Assembly (NCBI GenBank): GCA_035610365.1
Contig: CM069432.1
Location: 11,532,001-11,596,000, forward strand
Direction of reading: 5' to 3'
Length of the DNA: 64,000 nt
Source: Aquatica leii
Lineage: Eukaryota; Arthropoda; Insecta; Coleoptera; Lampyridae
Both the position numbers and the translations under genes were made by a program. The notes under the pieces are model-generated. The model made no database searches, was not told the origin of the DNA, and saw only the letters and a list, made by a program, of their open reading frames with translations. Positions 22,534-33,049 of the stretch are shown one piece after another; within the stretch, counting starts at the first letter, position 1, and the number at the start of each line of letters is the position of its first letter.

Positions 22534-24015
22534 CCCGAACTAATAAAAGCGTGTTAAAAAGGACCAATAACATGATTTCCCAGCATGCCCATCCAAACAT
22601 TGACAGTTTGTCGCCATTGACTTGGTCCATTTACTAATTTGTGTGGATTTTCGAGAGACCATGTACGATTATTTTGTCGATTTGGTCTTTCATCAAGTCC
22701 AAATAAACATTCATCCGAAAAACAAATGTTTTTTACAAAATCGCGATTGGTATTGTTCATTTCGGTGATTATTTCACAAAATCTCATACAAACATAATAA
22801 TCGTGTGGTAATAATTCTTGATGGCATTGCCAACGGTAACTTTTAAAGCCCTCTTGTTTGAGATACCTGAATGCTGATGACCGAGGAACACCTACATTAA
22901 TTTCAATTTCTCGCAAACTAACATCAGGATCTTGGTCTACAGCTGCAAGAACTGCCAACTTCTGAGGGTTGTCTTCATGATCGTGTGGACGCTGACATTT
23001 ACATGGTAGATTTACGGAGCCAGTGGTTTCAAATAATTGTATCGTTTTTTTTGATACTCTTTAAAGAAAGTATTGGTCTATCTGCGAAAAAACCAGCAAA
23101 GTCTTCTCGAATTTGTACCTTTGAAACACCTCGAAAATATTCTTTTACCACAAGAATTTTTTCTTCTACATTCATTTTCGAAGCTTGTAAAACAATTCTA
23201 TCAAAACTGTCAACATTTCAAATGTTTTATAACAAATCAATGCTAACTTGATTTGTAATACCTATTTACTTGACCTTAATTCAAGTTTATTTCATTTTGG
23301 AATCATAAGCTGGTTTATTAACACGCAAATGCGGGCGCAATTTGGTTTTTTTAGCCTTTCAAATGTAATTTTTCTAGTCTTTGTTCTTCAAATTTCCATT
23401 TCCTCAAAAATGAAGTTGCATAATGTTGATTTGACTGACTACAATATTACTTTAAAAACCAAAGATAGCCAATCTGATTCGCATGCGCGAAAAACCTTCA
23501 AAATTTCGAATTTCAAATCCCTGTAATTACTTTATTAATTATCAAATTATAGTAAAAAAAATTTTTTTAGAAACATTTTAAGTGCCACTTTAAATCTGCG
23601 TCAAAATTTTTGCGATTTTTTAATTTGGGAAGCAGGAAAAAAATAATTTCAATTTTCCCACGTTAAATCCCATGGGGTACCCCTAGCGTGGGACAAATTA
23701 TTCGAATTATTTTTACAGTTTCTTATAGAGATATTTCTTCCTAACAATTTATTTAAATAAAAAAAATTCCAACATTAACAGTTTATCAGATATTTAATTT
23801 GTAATCTAAAATGAATTCATAAATATAATATAGTTTCGAATCCTGCCTGCAACGATTTTTTTTAACTGATTTACTAAAAGGGTAATTAATATCGAGGCGC
23901 ACAAATATCCTAGAAAATCAATACAAACGTGTAAATATCACTTCAAAATGGTTTTATGACAGCATAACTTTAAAAAAATATGTAAATATTCCTTCATCAA
24001 TTCTTATAGGAAAGT

Positions 24016-24842
24016 CGTGTGGTTTTTTTTGTATATATTTGCTACCTTCTTTTACCATAATTTCTTTTTCTACTACTAGTTGTATATGCTTTTATTATTA
24101 CGTATATTGTAGATTGTAAAGCAGCACTTTTTTAAGAACAGGTAAATAATATTTCATTATTAATTACGATAAATTAACTTTTAATAAAAAAGTATAGTAA
24201 CTGACCAAATCATAATGCATTAAACTTTTAAATTTACTAACTACATTAACACTTTAGTTAGTTTTTAATTTAATTATTAAACAAAACGTAATTATTAAAT
24301 ACAAAACGTACAAAATAACTTTCTGATTCAATTAGTTACCATGCTACGCTTGTTAATTATTAGATAGTTTATAAATTAAATTACTTTGTATAAAGAGTAT
24401 ATAGAAATAGTTACATTATTATTTTTCCCATCTTTTTTATAAATAAAAGTTTTAAGAAAATAATGATCATATAATTAAATTATTAGCTGAGTGTATAATG
24501 TTAAAACTAAAAATTATAATTAATAATGAAAGTAGAAAAAGCTTTTAAGAAACACGTAAATGTATAAAAACTTTAGTAAAAACGGTACTAATGCTAATAA
24601 AGACTAATGTACTAGAAAATTAAAAAATTTCTGAACGAATTTTTCTAAAAGTGTATTTAAATATAGATGATAAGAAAGAATTTAATGTGGGTATATTAGT
24701 TTTATAAAAGTTACTGAAATTAATCAACAAAAACAAAATCGATTAAGACCAAAATGAAATCCTTATTTACCAACGTAGATTCTAATAAATAAACTGCTAT
24801 GAATGTGATAAACAACCAAATATTGCTTGCCACAAAACAATG
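24016..24842. other. AT-rich non-coding DNA
   Basis: No coding region or element boundary seen. The last four bases, AATG (24839-24842), are the target duplication of the next LTR. Confidence 0.5.
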
Positions 24843-26173
24843 TGTTACGTGCAAAATTTTTCTAACGCAATACCCTGTATATTGAATTGAAATTAGATTC
24901 CGGTTTTGACGCCCTCTGCCGATCGTTTCTTGTGACTGTCATTTTACGACGAAATCGTGAAGCTGTCAATTGCATAAAATGGCCTGTACGGCTTAAAGAA
25001 ATAATTTCGAAGGACATCCTTAATAATGGGAATCAAATTATAATTTCATTACGTTCGTAAAATATTTGAGTCGTCACAGGGTAAGATAATTACTCCCGTT
25101 TTATTAAAATTTGTTTGTAACTTCTCCTTAATTTGATAGCCGTTTCCCCACGCTTTGAGCACATGTTCGTTTCAATAAAGAAATGATGAAGATTAATTAT
25201 TATTGAGAAATACCGTTACCGAACACTTAAGATTTTGGGAAGGCATATTCTCCACCACGAAAACGGAGTCTCGACAAGCCTTACTGTGGGAGATGTTATT
25301 TCGTGTATACCAGTCGATGGTGTTATCATCCGCCTGTTCATAATTACAACCTACAGCAGGTTCTTATATAACCTTTAATGATTTATTAATACTGATTTTG
25401 TAGCTTCCTATTCTTCGTGAGTTAGTGTGTGACACGATTTGCTATTAAATATTTATTACAGGCCGCTAGCGGGGAAAACGTTTTCTTTGCGAAAGTGGAC
25501 ACTGGACTTCGGGTGAGTTTATTTGATTAATTTTTATATCGCTGTCACGAAAGTTACTCACAGAACTTTGGTTAATGTTAATGTCCGTAATTACGTTTAT
25601 TGTTTATATACCAATAAGGTAATTTCAATCATCATTTAAATTGTATCGCATGCTGTGTACAAACAATATTTACTACGAGATTGTCTGCGCTGTTCGTTTC
25701 GACTTGACTACCTATGCATTGTGTGTTGCCGATATGTCTGGCATTTATGAATTGAGAAATTAAACATAATACTGTGAATCTGGTACGTTGCTAAATCAAA
25801 GTATTTATACCTGTTGATTATACTTGTTAACCTTTCTAGTATTTACGAATTGAGAAATTAAAATACCCTCCTGTTAATCTTCTATGTTAATACATTAAAG
25901 TTAATTATACTTGTTAATCTTTCTTTTATGGCAACATACCTTTCTCTTTTAATTATCTTTACCTATTAACTAGTTTTGGCTACTCGAACATCAGAGTAAC
26001 AAGGATTACGAACCTCGAATTTAGTTACAAGTTTGGACCGTCTGTCGTGATTGAGGAAGAAGTGTTAGTTTGGATTAGATCTGGCGCCCTTAAGCATAAT
26101 TCCCTTGAACCTCCCTTATCTCCGACTGTGTGAGTTGGCAGTGCAAGGTTCGTAAGACCTAAAGCTTGTAACA
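24843..26173. mobile_element. Solo LTR, family L1, copy 2
   Basis: Begins TGTTACGT and ends CTTGTAACA, and is flanked by AATG on both sides (24839-24842 and 26174-26177). It aligns with 1776-3231 along its length: for example ATTAGATTCCGGTTTTGACG near the 5' end, and GGATTACGAACCTC through GCGCCCTTAAGCAT near the 3' end. It has only one unit of the ~112-bp repeat that is triplicated in copy 1. The exon-like segment is at 25462-25512. No internal retrotransposon sequence flanks it. Confidence 0.88.
25462..25512 (+). other. Exon-like segment inside LTR family L1, copy 2
   Basis: CAG at 25459-25461 precedes and GTGAGT at 25513 follows a 51-bp segment, homologous in position and partly in sequence (GGGGAAAACGTTTTCTT) to those of copies 1 and 3. 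Confidence 0.45.
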
Positions 26174-26392
26174 AATGTCTTCACTATGTGTCACCCAATA
26201 ATTTAATAAATACCATAAGGTAACTATTTGTTTTATATTATAAATATAAAAATGTGTAAACCTATTTAGGTACCTTGTTTTATACAGTCCTATTATTTCA
26301 GAAAAAAACTAAGAACGTACACACAAAAACCATTGATGTACTACTAAACGACACTAAGTAAACTATCACTGATACCATTAAATCACCTCCCA

Positions 26393-28574
26393 CTTGTGTG
26401 TAACGAAATGATAAAACGCCCAGATGAAACAAATCTAGAACTTGCGGTGGTGGCCAATTTGTAGTATTTATTATTAACAAGATATTCCTTATGATTCGTT
26501 TTACGTTTTAAAAATATAATAAGTCTTAATTTCACTCAGCAGGGATGAAAAATGATTATAGTAATTGCATAATTAGATCCGCGCAAGCTTCCGCCTGGTA
26601 CGCTGCAAAACGGTACAATATAGATAAAAATTGCACATAAACAATTTATTGTGCACAAAATTTACTACAAAAAAGTCCGCGGGAGTGTATAATTATATTT
26701 AATAGTTTAAGAGTTACAGAATTTTAATGTAATTTTCGTGCAACTTTGCACACTTGTATCTTCTAAATTATTAAACGTAATTGTACCCTTCCGCCGGCTT
26801 TTTTATAGTAAATTTTGTCCTCTATAAAAATATTTATGTGCAACTTTCTTCTATATTGCACCGTTTTAGGGTAATAGTTTATTGGTTATTTTGAATTATT
26901 AAGCAAATCATTTCAATACAAAAATTGTAGCGGTTTCGATGCTGGTGTAATATTACGACATCGACAAAGTTACCCTTAGCCGCAAAAAAGCCGCGGTGGT
27001 CACCAAAAGCAACTCGACCGAAACACACATGTTCTACTAAACCGATTATTTATGTTCAAATAAACGAAATAATTTAATAAACCTAATTTATAACGTTTTA
27101 TAAGAAAAACTATCAGTAATTACTAGTTTAAATCATAAACGAATTCATTGTAAAGTTATCAACATAGGACGAAAGTAGTTACATTAAATTTGAGTAAATT
27201 TTAAATGTCGAAATTGTATCAACAGTCAAACAATTGTCAAGATTATTAGCGTTATAAATCTGTTAAGACTAGAGAAAGGATTTATTTTAAAGTAAAGTTT
27301 ATCTCTTTAATGCTTTTTTAATAAAAAGGCATGTCGATTATTTTGCGTCGCAAATTTTTTTTATTACGAGTCCAATCTGCTGTAAGTTTTTTTTAGATAT
27401 GACAAGGAATTGCGAACGCGACAAACTGTTGAAAAAAATTTAATTTTTAAACTGTGGATGCACATTGCAAGATGAAATCTCCACTTTGCAAATTTACATC
27501 TGAAAGGTTGTGGCAACGTAGCTCGAATCGTGTCATAATCTTAGAAGTTGTAGAACTGTGAACCGCCATAAAACTCAGATAAAATCCAGTAATCATTTAG
27601 TTTTGTTGTTGTTTTTTGAAAAATGCGCATCAACTAATTAGACACTCTAACTAGCAATTGTCAAGAATCACGCGATATAAATTGTTTATTTATATTTATT
27701 GAATGATTTATTTAATCCAAGCGTATTCAATCAAAGTCTGGCTAAATTTCTGAAAGTTCCACTTTGCTTCTAAAATTGATTGTGTCTAAAGAAAATTTTA
27801 CATTTTTCTGAATGCTTTCAAACGTATCTAAGCCAGCAGAAAATTAGTCAGTGGATGTGAATCACAATTTCTCGACCTTTCCTCGCATAACATGCTTGTG
27901 AACTCAATATTATTATTTGAGCTTTGCGAAGGTGACTTTTTCCCTTGATAATATTTTTTGTCAAATAAAGTTTGATGTTTTGAGATTTTGTTGCTTGCTT
28001 TGTGTTTCTTACCGTAGATCAGTTAGGAAAGAAAAGCTAAGCGTTACCAATACAGCCCAAATACCCATTTTTGTGCTTTTCTAGAAAAAAATTTTATAAA
28101 AGATGTACCCTCCAGTTTGCAATCATTTCGCACTAAACTATTACATACTACTCAAACTATAATTGGGAAATAACAGCCGGGACTGTTTGGATTTAGAGTT
28201 TTTAATACTAATTCAATGTCGAGCACAATTTCCGTTCCTCTTGGAGGGATAAAGGGAAACAAATCGAACTATAAAAATAGAAAAAAATAGTGACGCCGGC
28301 CTATTTACATGCCATGATATTTGTTCGGATTTCTCTTTAGATATGTCACTGGAAGCTGTTTTATCAGCGCGCAGCAATTCTTGATAATGAACGGTCTTGC
28401 TCATAATTTGTTATGACAAAAAATTCTCAATAAATCATTGGTTTTGCTGATTCATCATCTTCCAGCGATAAAGAGGTTATGAGAAACAATTCTCAGGTAT
28501 TTCATGAACAAATGTTAAAACAATTGGTAAATTATTATACGACCACATTCGCGTTTAATATGTACCTAGAATAC
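26393..28574. repeat. Unclassified dispersed repeat, copy B
   Basis: Direct-orientation match to 15716-19262. It begins near TGTGTAACGAAATGATAAAACG and ends at CCTAGAATAC, where a Penelope fragment starts. It lacks the two large insertions of copy A and has about 350 bp (27985-28338) that copy A lacks. That extra block ends in TTCTCTTTAG immediately before ATATGTCACTGG, which resembles an intron's acceptor end. Confidence 0.7.
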
Positions 28575-28844
28575 TGTAATAGAGAAGGCTTTCACGGCCG
28601 GAATCTATACTAACATTAGAATGTCTTCCGGGTTTGGACCGTGTCGTAGTTGCAACCGAAGCTGCCAACGTTTCGCCCACTTTCGTAAGGGGCTTCATCA
28701 GGGCGTGAGATAAATCGCAAAACTCAAACAAGCAATCGAAATCTAACTAAGAACTTCTCAAAAGTTAGGTTATCCACTTGTAAAACAAGCCATAACCTAA
28801 ACTATGAAGAGGTAAGAAAGAAAACGATAACCTGAAAAAGCAAA
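28575..28844 (-). mobile_element. Penelope 3'-end fragment
   Basis: Read on the minus strand, this carries the same 3' region as the element at 32729-35475: the hammerhead-like core, 'GACACGGTCCAAACCCGGAAG', and then the terminal part GATTCCGGCCGTGAAAGCC...CTATTACA. Homology to the other copy ends near 28844 after CCTGAAAAAGCAAA. It contains no coding sequence. It preserves a terminal ~30 bp that the longer copy lacks. Confidence 0.8.
28664..28704 (-). ncRNA. Candidate minimal hammerhead ribozyme in Penelope 3' end
   Basis: On the minus strand the order is GCC, CTGATGA, one extra A, a hairpin GCCCCTT...AAGTGGGC, GAAAC, GTT, GGC. CUGAUGA and GAAA are the invariant hammerhead core. ACGU could form the palindromic stem III of a dimeric ribozyme, and GCC/GGC a 3-bp stem I. 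Penelope-like elements are known to carry such motifs. The extra A after CUGAUGA and the very short stem I make activity uncertain. Confidence 0.5.
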
Positions 28845-31335
28845 GGATCTATTATGGCCCGGACGCCACTCGCAGAGAGACGTCTGTTTTCAAAACAACA
28901 AGATTTTACAAAAAATTTCAATTTTTTGTTATCAATTTCTGAAAAATATGTTTTAAATTAATAATTATTGTAATATAATTATCATATAATTGATGTTATA
29001 AATAATGTCTGCAATAAATAGTGATATATGTTTAATTTTTTTAAACGAAATCCACGTACAACTCACGCTTGTTAAAAAAAAATTATTCAGCCGTTCGCTA
29101 TCGCCTAGATTACATCGAGCGAATGTCCTATGTAGGTGATAGCCGTTGCGCATTGGCACTATTACATCTAATCGACAATTCAATTATTCAGTGATCTGTG
29201 TATGAGTAAAATTGTGAACAGAAAGATAGACAATATTCAAATTTTATTACTACTACCACTATTACAGTGCACGCCACAAATCACATTCGAACTTGTAGAT
29301 TTTGATAACAATAACCGAATGATGATCAAAATCCGACATAAAAAAACAAATAAACATTTAATGGTTAGAAAGGAACAAGTACATACAATCGGTGTATGAT
29401 TTTCATCATTATGGCATTATGTACGTAATTTTTTTTAAGTTTTATCGGCTCTATCGGAATAAAACAATAAACATGGGAAACAAAACATGATATTTATCGT
29501 AGCACATCCACATACCCACTTATTTATCAACCGACTTCAAAAAAGAAGACGATTATTCTTTACGACGCTGACAGATTTCTATTATTCTTTTTTTAATCAG
29601 AAAGAGGGTAACTTAGTAGTAGTCCTATTTCAATTTAGTCAAATTTTGATAACGGGATCCATGAGAAAATGGTCAAACTCTCAAATTTACATAGGCATGA
29701 AATTCTCTTAAACGATGTGCATTTTCAAGGTTTTCTCTGGCCTTAACTACTATTGTTATCACTAAAAAAGGAAAAGAATACTTTGAACAAAGAAAAAGAA
29801 CTGATTCCCAAAAAACGTATCAAATAAAATGCAATACAAAGTAAAAAATAGTCATTTAATTTATTTACAATTAACAAGGAAATTTTTATTTACATGAAAT
29901 TACTTTTTGATGCCAAACACAAACTGCCAAAGGTAATGTTAAGAATTAAGCCTAATACTACGTGAATGTGATACATGGGAACGACTTCAAAAACTAATTT
30001 TATGTAAATAAAAATTTTGTCGTTTAATAGTAACCAATTTAAATTATTTTTTACTTTTTACTCCAGAATTATGTCTTACAGTTTTGTCAGGCTTTCCGAG
30101 AGATTTTAACTTCAACCTTTTCTTCTAACGACAGTCCTACGAATTCATTTTTAAAAGTAGATTTTACACTATTTTTTGCATCATTTGGAAATTACATATG
30201 ATGTTTCACTTAAAATACATCGTACACTTCCTACAGATCAACCACTACTAAACCGCGGGGTATAACAGCGTAAGCTCTTTTGCACGTTAAATCTGCATAT
30301 GAAAATCTTGTAGTGGGGGTCACAAAGTCACGTTACAATGCTCTGTTACATGTAAAGCATGGGCTCCGATATTTGTAACCCAAATATAACAAAACACCTA
30401 TTTAGTTTACGTTGCTTTGAACCACGACCATATTAAATTAATGTTATCTTATAAATATGTTTAAGTATTTTAATTCATAATAATTTATACCGTTTTTTTT
30501 TTGTTGTAATGAACGTCTGGGAAACTCACGCCGTAAAGCCTTTATAGACTAACCGCCACTGCACATATCTCTTGTTATTTCACGTTCAACATTACGATAG
30601 AAATAATTAAAAAATGATTTAAAAAAATGTTAAACGTGAATCTAAAACACCAAAGCACAAGCGGTTAGCGTTATTGTTGATGGGCTAGAAGGATTAGTAA
30701 AATTTGTTATATGATGTGATTTTCGTACCGTATAAATTTCGTCCCGGAATGCCCACTTTTCGCTACATCGAAAATGGTGACTGTCAACTGGAGAAAACCA
30801 ATTTTTCCGTTGTCTGTGGTACGATAAGCATACACGCCCGGCAAGGCTTTCATCTTTAAGTATTCACACGCATACACGTTATAAATAGGTGTAGTACTTT
30901 TGCTGTTAATGTAAAAGTCTTTCTGGGGTAAGAATTAATTCTATTTTTGTGATTTAGTTTGATTTTTTCGTAATTATCGGTAGCAAATTTTGGATACCCA
31001 GACGAATTGATTGTTTGCGGCTTGGATTACAAAATCCTAAAATGAATTTTAGAGAAACGTTCCATGATCTTCAATCATTAGCGACCGAACTTGCAGAAAT
31101 TTGAGACGAGATCTGTGAAGCAAAAGAAGAAATCAGGGTTAATTTTAGAACAACGATTTTAATGGAAATATCTGACTGCAGGATATTACTGCGTAGTAGA
31201 AAAAAAAATTGAACTAAAAACTCCATTAGAACTTGTATCTTTATAATTTCGTACGGGAAGACGTTTTTTCAAACCTGAGAGTCGCACTTCAAATACTCCT
31301 TACTATTTCAGTATTAATTGCCAGAAACCAGAAAC
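28845..31335. other. Non-coding DNA
   Basis: No gene recognised. Short open frames (for example near 29202-29399) lack any motif. The 30.7-31.3 kb part may belong to the decayed hAT element whose C-terminus follows. Confidence 0.45.
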
Positions 31336-31505
31336 GTTCGTTCAGTAAATTAATATTAATTTTGACATATATACGATCAACGATGGTATAATATTACTTA
31401 AGTGGCCTAGCATTTTTAAGTGTGGAAAGAGAAACATTAAAAATGATTGACTTTGATGAAGTAATTGAATTTGCCGCATCAAAAACAAGAAAAATGTGTA
31501 TATAG
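31336..31505 (+). pseudogene. hAT transposase C-terminal relic (dimerisation domain)
   Basis: With one stop, the text reads 'RSFSKLILILTYIRSTM', then 'LSGLAFLSVERETLKMIDFDEVIEFAA'. This matches the C-terminal hAT dimerisation region ('ERSFS.LK.IK...RSTM...RL..LA.LS.E'), which holds transposase subunits together. The catalytic region upstream is unrecognisable. A GC-rich run (GGGGGGCGGC ... CCCGGGCGCC) at 31700-31735 may be the remnant of the element's 3' end. Confidence 0.7.
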
Positions 31506-31509
31506 TAAT

Positions 31510-32715
31510 TAATTGTATTAATGTATTACAATATTATATTGTTATTAATAAATTATATCTGCTTTTATATAATAATATTATTAACTATTTTTTTTCCAAC
31601 AAAATAAAATAGTTTTTCCATCCTGATAAAAAATTTTGGAAAAATTAGTGTTGTTACTTAGACTAGGAAATTTTATGTATTATATTAGTATATATTTTTC
31701 GGGGGGCGGCAAAACGGTATTGTGTCCCGGGCGCCAGCTTTGCTCGCTTCGCCATTTAATTTACTTTATTATTTAGTTTGTGTACATGTTGCACGTTACG
31801 TTTTGTTTTTCAATGTTAGTTAAACAAATGTGCTAATATAAATTCGTTGCTATATATATATGAACATTTCCGTAACTAGCGAGTTATTGTACAAAACAAG
31901 CAACTACCTCGTCTACCCGAGAATTGAAAATAAACTAATTAGTGTGTTAAGCAAAACGTAATAATTTAAAAATAATTTCAAATTTTTGTCTTATTCAGAA
32001 TATCTGCTTTGTATAAATACAAAAGTTGCAAATGTAAACGAACTGCACAAAACAGAAAGGTAAACATTGTAATATTGTAAAATGTAAATAATAATTATGT
32101 TGTCACTGAGCGTATACACGATTGTACTACGTTTATTGATATTTACTATTATATTTTTTAAAAGCTGTAAGGAATACATGTACGTCATAAACAGAAATGC
32201 GCGAATTATGACATCACATTTATTCCAGTGGCGTAGATAAAATCGAGAATGATTACACTTTTACAACAATTGGTACATTTCACAATAGATGGCGAGATAT
32301 GTACAAGAAAGTTTATGAGATACATTACATCTTTTCTTAATCAATGATACATCTGCACTTAGATTTAGATTAAAATTCATTTTTTTCGTTAAAAACCCAT
32401 CTGAAAAAAGAATAATAAAGTATCAGAGTACGAAAACTGAAACAAACACGTACAGATATTTGTTTTTATTTTGATGTAAATATGTATTTTTAAATCGCTG
32501 ATACTGAAACTAATTCTTCTTCAGTACCAGTACGTGCAAGAAAATAGAACGTTGCAAACAATTCTAAAATAATAAGCAAAGGCAGAACTGAACAACGAAT
32601 CAGTCTCAAATTTTGACATACACGTCATTTGGCGCAACGCAATTACGCAATTCACATGCGTTTGTAGCTACTTTTTGGTCATTGAGCTGTAGTGTCTGCC
32701 TTTGTTGTGTTGAAT
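31510..32715. other. Non-coding DNA
   Basis: AT-rich, with a GC-rich island at 31700-31755. No genes recognised. The last bases border the Penelope target duplication. Confidence 0.45.
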
Positions 32716-32787
32716 ATGTGCTATTGTTATATACTAACATTAGAATGTCTTCCGGGTTTGGACCGTGTCATAGTTGCAACCGAAGCT

Positions 32788-32828
32788 GCCAACGTTACGC
32801 CCACTTTCGTAAGGGGCTTCATCAGGGC
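32788..32828 (-). ncRNA. Degenerate hammerhead-like motif in Penelope 3' region
   Basis: Same layout as at 28664-28704, but the conserved GAAAC reads GTAAC. A substitution in the invariant GAAA box should abolish cleavage. CTGATGA is intact. Confidence 0.45.
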
Positions 32829-33049
32829 GTGAGATAAATCGCAAAACTCAAACAAGCAATCGAAATCTAACTAAGAACTTCTCAAAAGTTAGGTTATCCA
32901 CTTGTAAAACAAGCCATAACCTAAACTATGAAAAGGTAAGAAAGAAAACGTAAACCTGAAAAAGCAAACGAAAATCTAACAAAGAACCACTACCGAGTTA
33001 GGTAATCAACTTGTGAACCAAGCCAGATTCTAAACTCCGTAGAAGTGAC

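Larger units (their letters stand above)
21247..22556. mobile_element. Element with ACACGCTTTTAT ends inserted in the DD41D transposase
   Basis: The interruption of the transposase frame lies between GPF (22557) and YFIEGT (about 21240). It is bounded by ACACGCTTTTAT (about 21270) and ATAAAAGCGTGT (about 22553). Copies of 'AGTTCGG..TATAAAAGCGTGTTTT' also occur at 21935 and 21998. The right part has a CATA microsatellite and a GC-richer stretch (22190-22340). It is non-coding. I do not recognise its superfamily. Confidence 0.65.
20742..23175 (-). pseudogene. Mariner-type (DD41D, rosa/visitor-like) transposase relic, split by an insertion
   Basis: From ATG at 23175 the text runs through two helix-turn-helix-like regions (VSKVQIREDFAG; SLREIEINVGVPRSSAFRYL) to the first catalytic Asp in 'FSDECLFGL', then 'VNVWMGMLGNHVIGPF' near 22554. 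There a ~1.3-kb element intervenes. It resumes at about 21240 with 'FIEGTLTS', then 'FMQDGAPAHTA' (second Asp) and 'SPDLNPCDFF' (third Asp). Counting gives 41 residues between the second and third Asp, the DD41D pattern of the rosa/visitor branch. A frameshift near 20990 leads to a C-terminus 'ENRDALKDKIQVTCRAI'. Another frameshift sits in an A-run near 23050. Confidence 0.85.
20285..23695. mobile_element. IS630/mariner-superfamily DD41D element with ~210-bp inverted ends
   Basis: The ends TGTCCCACGCTAGGGG and CCCCTAGCGTGGGACA start inverted repeats of about 210 bp (20285-20494 and 23487-23695), unusually long for this superfamily. Between them lies a minus-strand transposase relic (20742-23175), itself split by another element (about 21247-22556). 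The host repeat continues on both sides. A TA target duplication is not obvious. Confidence 0.85.
19592..24015. mobile_element. CTTTCC-family element, interrupted by nested insertions
   Basis: A perfect 13-bp inverted end pair ACTTTCCTATAAG / CTTATAGGAAAGT bounds the region. The left part (19592-20284) includes 'GTGTCTGTGTGTGCGTCTGTG' and 'AACTCTCGAACCAAA', repeated internally (19736 and 20137) and also present at the window's right edge (63758-64000). A block TTATTCGAATTA...TTCTTATAGAG occurs at 19897 and again at 23698, on either side of the nested element. No transposase of its own is visible, and no target duplication is clear. Confidence 0.65.
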
